Below, in pieces: positions 46,937 to 55,963 of a stretch of 60,098 nt of DNA (its first letter is position 1; each line of letters opens with the position of its first letter). Below the pieces are notes generated by a model that saw nothing but the letters and a program-made list of their open reading frames with translations, did no database searches and was not told the origin of the DNA. The position numbers and the translations under genes are program-made. The DNA comes from Planctomyces sp. GTDB taxonomy: Bacteria; Planctomycetota; Planctomycetia; Planctomycetales; Planctomycetaceae. The DNA lies in NCBI GenBank assembly GCA_016795105.1, contig JAEUIH010000046.1, positions 1 to 60,098 on the forward strand, read 5' to 3'.

Positions 46937-47341
46937 TTAAGGTTTTGATGTACAAAGCTCAATCACGTGGCCGTCCGGGTCCGTCAAAAACATTTGAATT
47001 GCTCCATCCGGCCGCAGCTTTGCATCGTCAACAAGAGTGATTCCCATCGATTTGAGTGTTTCCGCCGCAGCTCGAGCATCTGCGACTTCAAATGCAAAGT
47101 GGTGGTTTCGGCTTGAGCGTACCAGTACTTCAGCCGGATAACCGGCCGGCCCGCTCTGAGGATGCTCTTCGATCAGGTGCACCAGCGTAGCTCCCGCCTG
47201 AAACCAGGCTCCGCCAAACGGAAATGCAGGCCGAGGGACCTCGGTCATCCCCAGCAATCCAACGTAAAATTTCCGGCTCGCTTCAACGTCCTTTACGACC
47301 AGTGTGATATGGTCGATGTGTTTTACCTGAATTGGTGCCAT
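46937..47341 (-). CDS. VOC-family (glyoxalase-like) protein
   Basis: A 134-residue protein with the vicinal-oxygen-chelate fold: HIDHITLVVKDVEASRKFYVGLLGM at the first repeat and a second beta-alpha-beta unit ending LTDPDGHVIELC. H and E positions expected to bind metal are present. It could be a glyoxalase, dioxygenase or resistance protein; the substrate is not known. It lies 43 bases downstream of moaD-like gene, on the same strand as the molybdate-type operon. Confidence 0.85.
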   Translation of the reverse strand: MAPIQVKHIDHITLVVKDVEASRKFYVGLLGMTEVPRPAFPFGGAWFQAGATLVHLIEEHPQSGPAGYPAEVLVRSSRNHHFAFEVADARAAAETLKSMGITLVDDAKLRPDGAIQMFLTDPDGHVIELCTSKP

Positions 47342-47384
47342 GTTCTGATCCTTCGTTCACCTGCATAACGGAGTTTCGTTGATC

Positions 47385-47672
47385 TTAACCGCCGGAGATC
47401 GCGGGATACAGCATCACGGAATCCCGGTTCTTCAAAACCTGAGTCCGCAACGCCTCGGATGAAACCGGTCGTTGATTGACGAACACAAGGATCCCGCCGG
47501 ACAGTCGACCGGCATCAGAGATCAATCCCGGCCTTAACTCGGGCCTGCTCTGATCACATAATGTTTCGATCGCCTGGAATACCGCCGTGTTTTCCGGAAG
47601 TTGGACGACAAATTGTCGGCCTCCCGCCAATTCTTCCAGCTGAAGCTCGCACAAAAATGTAACCTCGATCAC
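47385..47672 (-). CDS. MoaD/ThiS-family sulfur carrier
   Basis: A 95-residue ubiquitin-like protein ending SVMLYPAISGG. The C-terminal Gly-Gly is the site for adenylation and thiocarboxylation in MoaD and ThiS. With ModABC-like genes upstream it is probably MoaD-like, part of molybdopterin synthase. Its start overlaps the ModC gene by four bases (ATGA), so it is the last gene of the operon. No MoaE gene is found in the window. Confidence 0.8.
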   Translation of the reverse strand: MIEVTFLCELQLEELAGGRQFVVQLPENTAVFQAIETLCDQSRPELRPGLISDAGRLSGGILVFVNQRPVSSEALRTQVLKNRDSVMLYPAISGG

Positions 47673-48355
47673 GCTGTCACCCCCGTTGTTTGAGAGTCTG
47701 CAGCATTCGTAGTGACTCCGGAAACCTGAAGCTGACCGTCCTTCAGTTCCAGACGCTGCGTCGCCAGTGCAAGCGCTTCACGTTCGCTGTGAGTAATATG
47801 TAATGTCGTAACCGCCGTGGATGTGTGAATTCTCTTCAGGAGCTCATGGACATCGCTTCGAGTCTCTTCGTCAAGCGCGCTGAGCGGTTCGTCGAGAAGC
47901 AACACATCGGGATTTCCGGAAATTGCTCGCCCAAGTGCCACCCTTTGAGATTCTCCACCGCTGAGCTTCTGTACCGAACGATTCAGGAGATGTCCAATCC
48001 CAAGCACATCGGATAACTCTTCAACTCGATGACGTATCTCGATCTTCTCACGCTTCTGGAGCTTCAGTGAAAACTCCAGATGTTCTCTGACTGACATTCT
48101 TGGAAACAACGCGAGGTCCTGCGGTACATAACCGATCCCTCGGTCTCCAGGACGCCAGCCAGTCACATCTTCGCCGTGAAGCAGAATTCTTCCACCGGCG
48201 ACTGATCGCAACCCGCAGATAGCTTCAAGAATCGTGGTCTTACCCTGACCGGTCTTACCCATCAGTACAGCGTAAGCGCCCTGGAGAATCTCAAAACTGA
48301 TCGGTCCGAGCCGAAAGCTGCCGGCCTGCACGATGACATCACGAAACTCGATCAT
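47669..48355 (-). CDS. Molybdate-type ABC transporter ATP-binding protein
   Basis: A 228-residue ATPase with Walker A GKTGQGKTT, Q loop YVPQDLALFP, signature LSGGESQRVALGRAI and Walker B VLLLDEPLSALDEETR. It drives the ModB-like permease. It lacks the C-terminal TOBE/Mop domain of classical ModC (about 350 residues), so it is a short form. It overlaps the permease and MoaD genes by four bases each. Confidence 0.87.
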   Translation of the reverse strand: MIEFRDVIVQAGSFRLGPISFEILQGAYAVLMGKTGQGKTTILEAICGLRSVAGGRILLHGEDVTGWRPGDRGIGYVPQDLALFPRMSVREHLEFSLKLQKREKIEIRHRVEELSDVLGIGHLLNRSVQKLSGGESQRVALGRAISGNPDVLLLDEPLSALDEETRSDVHELLKRIHTSTAVTTLHITHSEREALALATQRLELKDGQLQVSGVTTNAADSQTTGVTA

Positions 48356-49227
48356 CGGATCGCCTCCGACCCCAGAAGTCGCAGGAATATCAGCACGACA
48401 ACGGCGACAAATACCATCAATAATGACACTGCAACTGCTGCCGGAAGATTACCTGTACTCAGCTCCAGAAACACAGTGGTTGACAGCACTTCGGTTTTCA
48501 TTCGTGTTGATCCGGCGAACACCAGAATCGGCCCGAACTCTCCCAGTGACCTCGCCCACGAAATTGTGAGGGCTGTCAACATTCCCTGTTCGGCCTGTGG
48601 CAGAGCAATGTAAAGAAACGCCTGACCTCGACTGTACCCCAGTGTCCTTGCAACGTCTTCTGCACGTGCATTCATCTGTTCAAACGTCATTCGCATCGCT
48701 CGAACAGCAAATGCACAGGCCACTGAAAACTGAGCCAGAATCACGGCGGGCCATGCAAACGTCACCTGAAAATCAAACGTGTTCCGCAACCAGCGTTCCA
48801 GCTGCCATCCACCAATCTCCAGATGAAACAGAATCAGCAGACTCAACCCAAGCACCAGCGGTGGTAACACGATCGGGATATCAATCAGCGTATCAACCAG
48901 CCAGCGTCCAGGAAATCGGTATCTGGCAAGAACATATCCCAGTGGAGTCGCGACCCAGACCGACAGAATCGCAGAGACAGTGCATGAAAGCAGCGTCAGC
49001 CAGATCGCTGCCTGTATCTCCGGTTTCATCAGGGCATCTTTGAAGTCCTGCACCGATGTAAAGGCGAGGTCCGCTAACAGCATCAGAACGATTAGCAGCA
49101 CAAAGCTGGATGATATCCCGCCCATAATCAGGAAGAACCGACCATCCGACCCTGCTCGACGTCTGCGACCTGCTGGTTTCACTTCGCCGCTGATGGGGAT
49201 CACAGCTGAAATCTCAGTTTGAGACAT
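48352..49227 (-). CDS. Molybdate-type ABC transporter permease
   Basis: A 291-residue membrane protein with about six helices and the EAA-loop motif EDVARTLGYSRGQAFLYIALP. It resembles ModB/TupB/CysT permeases. The start overlaps the ModA-like gene by 14 bases. It pairs with the ATPase at 47669-48355. Confidence 0.88.
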   Translation of the reverse strand: MSQTEISAVIPISGEVKPAGRRRRAGSDGRFFLIMGGISSSFVLLIVLMLLADLAFTSVQDFKDALMKPEIQAAIWLTLLSCTVSAILSVWVATPLGYVLARYRFPGRWLVDTLIDIPIVLPPLVLGLSLLILFHLEIGGWQLERWLRNTFDFQVTFAWPAVILAQFSVACAFAVRAMRMTFEQMNARAEDVARTLGYSRGQAFLYIALPQAEQGMLTALTISWARSLGEFGPILVFAGSTRMKTEVLSTTVFLELSTGNLPAAVAVSLLMVFVAVVVLIFLRLLGSEAIR

Positions 49228-50749
49228 TATTCTTCACCGATGTTTTGGCTTCCGGCATGTTCAGCCCCCACTGGAATCCTTCCGCAAGAAACGTCTCCTG
49301 TGACTGCGGACTGCTCAACTGATCAAACAGACGCTGAGTCAGTCGCGGATATGGAGTCGATTCTGAAACAGCAAATGGCTGTATGGCAATCGCGCATTCG
49401 AGTCCCTGAATGCGAATCGCGTCCAGCTCCTCCTGAGCGCCCGCTGCATTGCTGAGGTATGCCACTGCGGCATCGAGGGCACCGGTGCGCAGCTGATTCA
49501 CCAGCATGTCTCCGGTGGGCGCCTGCATTGTGACATTCTTCATGACTTCGTTCTGCACACCGCCCTCGCGAAGTGTGTTCTGAGTCAGCCAGCCCATTGC
49601 ACATTGCTTTTCATGCCCGATTCCGACTCGCAGATCGCCCTTGCCAAGATCCATAAGCGTCCGTATCGAATGTGGATTTCCTTTTTGAACCAGAATCACC
49701 AGTTCGTTTCGCGAGACATTAACAGGGTCTGGAAACAAGTCTGTCACCTGCTGCATGAATTCACTGTCACAGGCAAAATAAGCATCCGGCTTCTGACCGG
49801 CCTTCATCTGCGCGACAAGAATCCCGCAGCCGTTGTAGACGCGAATGACAGAGACTCCTTCGCGTTCTGAAAACTGCTTTAAAGTTTCTTCGATCGCTGG
49901 CTTCAGCATGGATCCCGCATACAAGCTGATCTCGGGGCGATCTGCCCACTGGTCTCCATCCACAGTTTCGAACCCCGCCTTTTTGTATTCCGGCAACCCT
50001 CGATCACTCGCAGTCAGGTACCTGGCGAAATGCAGCGCATCTGCTGATCGCTTTGTCGTTGTTGTTACAGAAACAAGAACGTTCGATACCGCGTTCTCAA
50101 GCTCCGGGATCCTGACGGCTTCCAGATCGGGGTACGCAGACACAATAACGTCGTACACAACTGCTGCGTCGGCAGAACCGACAATCACATCGTTTGCAGC
50201 ATCGGTGACTGTTGTTCGGTTCGCAATCGTTGCGGCCTGCAGCTGATCCCAGTGGCCGGACTCCGACAGTATTTTCTTCGACAATTGTCCGATGGCTGTT
50301 GTTTCGGGGTTCGCCTGAACCACCTTCACACCTGGCTGCGTCAGATCGCTGAACGAATGAATTCCACGAGGATTTCCCCGGGGGACCGCAATCACTGCAT
50401 GCATTGTGGCAATTGGAATCGTCTCAGAAAGCAGGTTCTTCGTTGTTCCCTGTACGATAAATGTGTCATCTGCCGGAAGATAGAGATCAGCGGAACCACT
50501 GATTTCCAATGAAGAAAGAAGAGTTTGAGATGGCCCGTACTGAACATTGACGCGTCGGCCTGTCTCTTCTTCGTATTTTTTTCGAATCACTTCTACCGCA
50601 GCCCGATTACTCGCTGCACAGAACATCTCGATCGGCGTCTGTGCCTGAGCAACACTGCCGCGGCGTGTGCTCGACGTGAGTATTCCAATGATCGCCGCAA
50701 CTACAATGACCGAACCCGCGAAAAATGCGATTGTTCTGTTCATGGCCAA
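49214..50749 (-). CDS. Tandem ModA-like substrate-binding fusion
   Basis: A 511-residue exported protein. After a signal/anchor segment (IAFFAGSVIVVAAIIGIL), it has two periplasmic binding domains in tandem: residues about 39-265 (EMFCAASNRAAVEVIRKKYE) and about 276-485 (EISLYAGSMLKPAIEETLKQ). Standard ModA has one such domain of about 230 residues. Both halves are intact and not identical, so this is an old fusion. The ligand is likely molybdate, tungstate or a related oxyanion. The gene heads the four-gene operon. Confidence 0.85.
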   Translation of the reverse strand: MAMNRTIAFFAGSVIVVAAIIGILTSSTRRGSVAQAQTPIEMFCAASNRAAVEVIRKKYEEETGRRVNVQYGPSQTLLSSLEISGSADLYLPADDTFIVQGTTKNLLSETIPIATMHAVIAVPRGNPRGIHSFSDLTQPGVKVVQANPETTAIGQLSKKILSESGHWDQLQAATIANRTTVTDAANDVIVGSADAAVVYDVIVSAYPDLEAVRIPELENAVSNVLVSVTTTTKRSADALHFARYLTASDRGLPEYKKAGFETVDGDQWADRPEISLYAGSMLKPAIEETLKQFSEREGVSVIRVYNGCGILVAQMKAGQKPDAYFACDSEFMQQVTDLFPDPVNVSRNELVILVQKGNPHSIRTLMDLGKGDLRVGIGHEKQCAMGWLTQNTLREGGVQNEVMKNVTMQAPTGDMLVNQLRTGALDAAVAYLSNAAGAQEELDAIRIQGLECAIAIQPFAVSESTPYPRLTQRLFDQLSSPQSQETFLAEGFQWGLNMPEAKTSVKNNVSN

Positions 50750-50814
50750 TTCACCTCACAACACTCCCGTTCACTCTGTCTGACTTTAACTTCCGGATTC
50801 TTCATCAAAGCTGA

Positions 50815-51963
50815 CTACCGTTGTCCCGAACGCCCCGTCTTGCCACGAGGAATCGGAACGAGAATCGGCTCTTCCCCGACGGCATCAATCCGCGAACGCG
50901 CCGGTGCAGACATCTCTGGTGCGGATTCGTCTCCGAATAGTTCCACATTCCAGTTGACGGACATCACCAGATCAAAGCCCGGGTTCTGCTCTTTCACCTG
51001 ACAGGAACATGCACTGCTGAGAAATCGAGTCAGGTCTTCCACCAGCACCTCGGTCAGGTCACCTGCAGGAATTACCTCCAGCGCTCTGCCTCGCCCAAAT
51101 ACCGGAGCCACCAAAGACTCACCAGCACTCACTGCCTGCGGATTCAGCGACTGCAGCATGCTGACCAGAAATGCTTCACGTGGGTCAGACGAATCAATTT
51201 CAAGCACAGAAAACTTCAGAAACAAAGGCACTTCTGAATACAGTTCAGATCCCGGTAGTCCAACTCCATCAGGCAGCTCCAGCTTCCGAGGCAGTGAAGC
51301 CAGTTGCTTCGACAGCATGTCGGATACAGATGCTGCCTTCTTTGCATCGGATGACTTCAGGACCAGCCAGACAACTGCATCACCGGACAGCAACCGTTTC
51401 GCTAACTCTCGTCGTACCGGGGAGTCCATCAACTCTCCTGCGTTCAGCTGATTGAGAGGGCCCTGCCAATGAGGAAGAATCCTGTCTTTTCCAAACCGAC
51501 TTCTGATCACAACCCATGGTTCATTCGAACCCAGAGACTGATCTTTCAGAATTCTCTGACTGGCATTCTGATCACGCTCGATCTGCTTCCAGAGAGCTCG
51601 GTATTCCAAAGAAGTCTCGCCTTCCGGTTTTTCACCCTGAAGGTCAATTCTGATCAACTGAAGGTTCGCATGTGAGCTTGCACCACAGGCTTGTTCCAGT
51701 TCCTGAACACGCATCAGCGCGTTTCCGGTCAATGCTCCCCGGTGAAACACAATCACTTCCGATGGGTCCGATTGCCACCGTTCCAGTGCAAATCGAAACA
51801 CGGGAATGTTGCACCCGTCGGCAACGTTCGCAGACACAACCATCGCCAGAACTACAGTTGCCGCCCACATCACCCTCGAGCACATCGCTCGGGAGAACAC
51901 GGCGCGGGAGAATGCAGCCCCAACGAACATCGCTCGAACAAACCGCGGAATTCTACTTTCCAA
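50815..51963 (-). CDS. Exported protein of unknown function, coupled to the PQQ/LamG gene
   Basis: A 382-residue protein I do not recognise. A hydrophobic segment (MWAATVVLAMVVSANVADG) is near residues 32-50, with CNIPVFRFALERW next; the Cys could be a lipobox or a simple mature Cys. Later segments (EVIVFHRGALTG) and a Cys pair (SACSCQ) give no family. The start is TTG 51963 and overlaps the end of the PQQ/LamG gene by 11 bases; AAGGTG lies before it. A downstream ATG at 51870 would put the hydrophobic stretch at the very N-terminus. The overlap means the two proteins are made together and may work in the same envelope process. N-terminal repeats of FSRA may be a low-complexity artefact. Confidence 0.7.
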   Translation of the reverse strand: MESRIPRFVRAMFVGAAFSRAVFSRAMCSRVMWAATVVLAMVVSANVADGCNIPVFRFALERWQSDPSEVIVFHRGALTGNALMRVQELEQACGASSHANLQLIRIDLQGEKPEGETSLEYRALWKQIERDQNASQRILKDQSLGSNEPWVVIRSRFGKDRILPHWQGPLNQLNAGELMDSPVRRELAKRLLSGDAVVWLVLKSSDAKKAASVSDMLSKQLASLPRKLELPDGVGLPGSELYSEVPLFLKFSVLEIDSSDPREAFLVSMLQSLNPQAVSAGESLVAPVFGRGRALEVIPAGDLTEVLVEDLTRFLSSACSCQVKEQNPGFDLVMSVNWNVELFGDESAPEMSAPARSRIDAVGEEPILVPIPRGKTGRSGQR

Positions 51964-54900
51964 AGCACATCACCTTTCCATCGAGTGTCGTCAGGAAGAG
52001 CTTTCCATACGCACCCGACAAACCATCCCATGACGGCAGACTGTTCAGCTCTGTCCGGTTCAGTGTCTCCCCGGTATCGATATTGACTGCCAGAAGGATG
52101 CTGCCCTGAGAACCATTGAGAGCCTCGTGCTGTGCTGAGAGTGCTTTCTGAACCTGCTGATCTCGTTCGGACAGTTGTTTAAACGTGGATTCTTCATCGA
52201 TCAGGTCCGGAGGTCCAACAACAAACAGGCTTGAACCAGCCAGAACCATGCCTCGAACATAAATCGGAACATCGGCTGTCCACTTCGGCTTGACCAGGCT
52301 CTCCGGTGCTTTCGCTCCACCGCCCCTTGCAGTGAACTGGATCGCTCTGCCAAACTTTCCCTCAACCGGCTTTCCACCCGCCAGCGTGCCATTGATGCGA
52401 TTCACGGAAAGATCGCGGGCAGTCCCATCATCGAACGTGACAACCAATACGGGGTCGCCTCCAAGCTCAGATCCATCCCGATACCTATTGGCCACCTGTT
52501 CGTCTGTCGGGGTACTGAAGTAGAGCCGAACTTCATCGATGATTCCGCCAAATGGATTCGGCGACTTGTAGTCACCAACTGCAGAGCCACCGTCGTCACC
52601 AATATCAAATCCCTGAGCAGGGTCCTTTGTCAGAAGAGCTGTCGCTGCGACTTCAGACTCCTTGACGCCGTCAACATAGATTCGCAGTTTCAGATCAGCA
52701 GTCAGTACACCAGCAACATGATGCCAGCCACCAACGATTCGCTTCTTTCCAGTCACGGATGAAAGCTGACTGCTGCTGCGGATATGAAACGATGGTTTGC
52801 CGTTTTCGATCGTCAACGCAAACCCTTCTGCCGGACCTCCCCGAGCAATGATCACACCCTTTGGCGCAATGGGAGACACCCAGGCTTCCACAGTAATCGG
52901 CTTTCCCGCTGGATCCATCGCGGCGACTTTCGGAAACTGAACAATCGACGTACTGGCTGCTGCCTTCCCAAAATCTTTCGGGACTTCCGGTGGAGTCGGA
53001 GATGCCGCAAACAACTGACGCTCCAGCGTTGTTGTCCATCGGAGATATTCAGGCTTGCGACCATAGCCGTAAACATATCCATCACCCTGGACCATGATCT
53101 CACCGGACGGAGCAAACTTACCGGCCTGATAGTATCCTCCATGTCCACCAGCAAAGCTTCTTCCAAAGACCCAATACGAACGATGGAACCAGCTGTCATC
53201 CAGAAACCCCATCGGTGCAAACAGGTGGACACCGGGGCCTCGCTGCACAGAAGCCTGCTCCACGAAGTCCCCTGAATTCGGTCCGATTTCGAGTCGCTTT
53301 CCTTCGAAGTCAAACTTCTGCGACTTCATGTAAACGAACTTTTCGTCCGCACTCAGAATGTCGGGCAGGCCAACCGGCATCTGCAGTACTTTGAGCACCT
53401 CCTGCATGTTATTGCCAGTGTCGGGGTTGGTCTCATCCATCACCGTTTCAGATAACTTCGTACCCGAAAGAAGATCAAGCCTGAGAAGTCTCAACCCTCC
53501 ATCGAGAAAGTTGGAACGCCCGGCCACGCAATACACAACCTGACCGCGTACGAGGACGCTGCCATGGACGGGCCAGACAGACTCAAGTTGTTCGAACGCC
53601 ATTGTGCGGCGATCCAGCGGAGCTGCCCGATATTTCCAGATCAACAGACCGTCACTGCTGCGGAGACAATAGACCCAGCCGTCCGTGCCTCCAAACAGGA
53701 CTCGACCACTAACAACTGTTGGCGGCGAATCAATTCTGGCACTCGCTGTAAAAGACCACTGCGGCGTTCCGGTGTCGGCATTCAGAGAGTGCAGCGTATG
53801 AGCATCCGTCTGAGCGACAAACACACTGCCATCAGTGATGACGGGAGACGTGAGACGTCCGCCGAGCGTTACAGTCCACTGGCGGCCCACCTTTGCATCA
53901 ATCTCCTGCCGGGATGCGCCACTGCGAGTCGAATCGTGTCGAAATGTTGGCCAGTCGTCTGTCCCACTCTCCACGACCGTCTCTTTCAGCGGAGAATCAA
54001 ATGCAGGCCCCTGAATCAATCGGCCGGCCTCCGGAACTTCCGTTGGAATCGGCCTTGATGGAGCCATCGGTGCCAGTGCATTGAATCCAAACAGCTTCGC
54101 CTCAGGGTAACATGCACAATTGTGAGGCGGAGCATAGGTCAGCCCATTGCAGGGCATGATGCCGTACAGACACCCGCCGCGAACCCAGTGATGAATATCC
54201 CAGTGTTCCTTCTCTGTATTGACGAATTCGATGCCGGTTCGTGATGGAATCAAAAAGTTGTCGGTAGCTTTCGCGATGTAACATCGATGATGAAACCAGT
54301 AGGTATCAATGTCCGGGGAAAACTCCTTGCGGACTTCGCCTGTTCGCAGATCGCGGCCCGTGTAGATACCCGTGTCTTTGCCCGAGGTTGTGGGTGCACA
54401 CCAGACAAGGTTGTCGAGAACAATCAGGTCCTGTGGCGACTGATATCCTGAGTTCGGATGATCGGCGGTCCACAACTGCTTTCCGGAGTCCGCATCGAGA
54501 CTGAACATCCGACCGTCGCCACCCGCATACAGCACGACGCCACTGTGCAGAACAAGTCGAGGCCCAAAGTTAAATGTAAACTGACGTCGTCGAGTCAGAG
54601 GTTCTGAAATCCAGTTCGATTCACCGGTCTTCGGATTCATCGACACAAGCCGCTCGCCATCATGAAAATAGACGGCCTTGTCATCAGCAGCCAGTGTGAG
54701 CGGTGACACCCGCGACTGCTTCGCCCACAATTGTCTCCCCGTGGCAGCATCAAACGCCATGATCACTCGAGGTTCTTCATTCCAGAAGAACTCCCGACCA
54801 GCCAGCGCCTGATCGCCAACCGTCCCGTTGAGGGGCACATACCGGGTGAGTTCACTGGGCTCTTTGCGAACCACAAGAAACAACAAGCCGTCCCGAAGAA

Positions 54901-55867
54901 TGATTTCCTCTGTGGAGTCAGACCCTTCATAAGTCCGCAGGGTTTGCCCCGTCGCGGCATCGAGCGCAGTCAGCGGAGCATCAAAGGCAAGTGTTGCGTA
55001 GACTTCGTTGTCCGTGGAAACAAGACGTCGCGACAACTGAGTCGGCCCACTTTTCAATGGCCAGAGATGATTCTGCCAGTTCGCAATTTCTCGCTTCCAG
55101 AGGACTGTTCCGTTGAATGCATCCCGGGCAATCAGTTTCCACTGTGATGGCAGCTGAATGGAAATCCGACTACCTTCATCCATCACATAGAACATTCGGC
55201 CATTCGAAGACACCAGAGCACTCATGCTGGCCATACGGTCGTGATGTCTCGACCAGCGAGGACTTCCAACCCACTGAAGATGTCGAGGAGGGGCAACCTC
55301 TTTGTCATGCGCCACTGCATTGCCGGTGGAATCATGAAGATAGTGAGACCAGTCGTCGATTGTGGCAGGCCGTGGCTTTACGGTACTGACCCAGCGATCA
55401 CCTTCACCACGCTCCAGCAATACTCCATTTGGAACAAGTACTCTCAGGAGTTCTTCTCGCGGAACCGTGACCTGCTGATGCACAATCAGAAGATTGACGA
55501 GGTTATCAATATAGGGCAGCTCCGATCCATGAAACGACATCGCCGAAACTTCACCATAGGGCGCTTTCGATTTCAGAGCGTTGCGATATTCGTCGACAGC
55601 GGCCTCGTTGAGGAGAAGCGTCTGGACCTGCGTGCCTGAGTTTCGACGGAGCGATGCAGTGAACTCCGGGTTGACCGCCCCGATTTCCACGACAAATCCG
55701 CCGGTCACTCCGGATGCATGAAAGACGGCTTCGCTCTGAGCAACTGCACACTTCCCTGAGCTGCCAGCAAATTCACAAAGCGATAACGAAACGAGACTCA
55801 GCAGCAGAACACGGGGGAGCACCAACCGGGATGCGGCCGATTGTAAGAAATGAGTGAAACGCTGCAT
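51953..55867 (-). CDS. Secreted methyltransferase-like / PQQ-propeller / LamG protein
   Basis: A 1304-residue exported protein. After a signal peptide (residues 1-43), residues about 45-165 resemble a class I SAM methyltransferase in strand pattern but the G-x-G-x-G motif is lost (GGFVVEIGAVN), and the segment ELPYIDNLVNLLIV is its counterpart of the motif IV region. PQQ-type beta-propeller repeats follow (LTALDAATGQTLRTY, SLDADSGKQLWTADH, SLNADTGTPQWSFT). A LamG/concanavalin-like domain lies at about 985-1170 (VEAWVSPIAPKGVIIARGG). The last part has more propeller repeats. ATG 55867 is preferred, with GAGG before it. No catalytic residues are secure; probably binding or scaffolding. Confidence 0.84.
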   Translation of the reverse strand: MQRFTHFLQSAASRLVLPRVLLLSLVSLSLCEFAGSSGKCAVAQSEAVFHASGVTGGFVVEIGAVNPEFTASLRRNSGTQVQTLLLNEAAVDEYRNALKSKAPYGEVSAMSFHGSELPYIDNLVNLLIVHQQVTVPREELLRVLVPNGVLLERGEGDRWVSTVKPRPATIDDWSHYLHDSTGNAVAHDKEVAPPRHLQWVGSPRWSRHHDRMASMSALVSSNGRMFYVMDEGSRISIQLPSQWKLIARDAFNGTVLWKREIANWQNHLWPLKSGPTQLSRRLVSTDNEVYATLAFDAPLTALDAATGQTLRTYEGSDSTEEIILRDGLLFLVVRKEPSELTRYVPLNGTVGDQALAGREFFWNEEPRVIMAFDAATGRQLWAKQSRVSPLTLAADDKAVYFHDGERLVSMNPKTGESNWISEPLTRRRQFTFNFGPRLVLHSGVVLYAGGDGRMFSLDADSGKQLWTADHPNSGYQSPQDLIVLDNLVWCAPTTSGKDTGIYTGRDLRTGEVRKEFSPDIDTYWFHHRCYIAKATDNFLIPSRTGIEFVNTEKEHWDIHHWVRGGCLYGIMPCNGLTYAPPHNCACYPEAKLFGFNALAPMAPSRPIPTEVPEAGRLIQGPAFDSPLKETVVESGTDDWPTFRHDSTRSGASRQEIDAKVGRQWTVTLGGRLTSPVITDGSVFVAQTDAHTLHSLNADTGTPQWSFTASARIDSPPTVVSGRVLFGGTDGWVYCLRSSDGLLIWKYRAAPLDRRTMAFEQLESVWPVHGSVLVRGQVVYCVAGRSNFLDGGLRLLRLDLLSGTKLSETVMDETNPDTGNNMQEVLKVLQMPVGLPDILSADEKFVYMKSQKFDFEGKRLEIGPNSGDFVEQASVQRGPGVHLFAPMGFLDDSWFHRSYWVFGRSFAGGHGGYYQAGKFAPSGEIMVQGDGYVYGYGRKPEYLRWTTTLERQLFAASPTPPEVPKDFGKAAASTSIVQFPKVAAMDPAGKPITVEAWVSPIAPKGVIIARGGPAEGFALTIENGKPSFHIRSSSQLSSVTGKKRIVGGWHHVAGVLTADLKLRIYVDGVKESEVAATALLTKDPAQGFDIGDDGGSAVGDYKSPNPFGGIIDEVRLYFSTPTDEQVANRYRDGSELGGDPVLVVTFDDGTARDLSVNRINGTLAGGKPVEGKFGRAIQFTARGGGAKAPESLVKPKWTADVPIYVRGMVLAGSSLFVVGPPDLIDEESTFKQLSERDQQVQKALSAQHEALNGSQGSILLAVNIDTGETLNRTELNSLPSWDGLSGAYGKLFLTTLDGKVMCFGK

Positions 55868-55963
55868 ATCGCGCCCTCGTAACAAAACCCTGAACAGAAC
55901 CCGAACCTCGGTCATACTGCGAGGCTCGGATTCTACCGGGATCATGTTAAAAGTGCACGAAGC

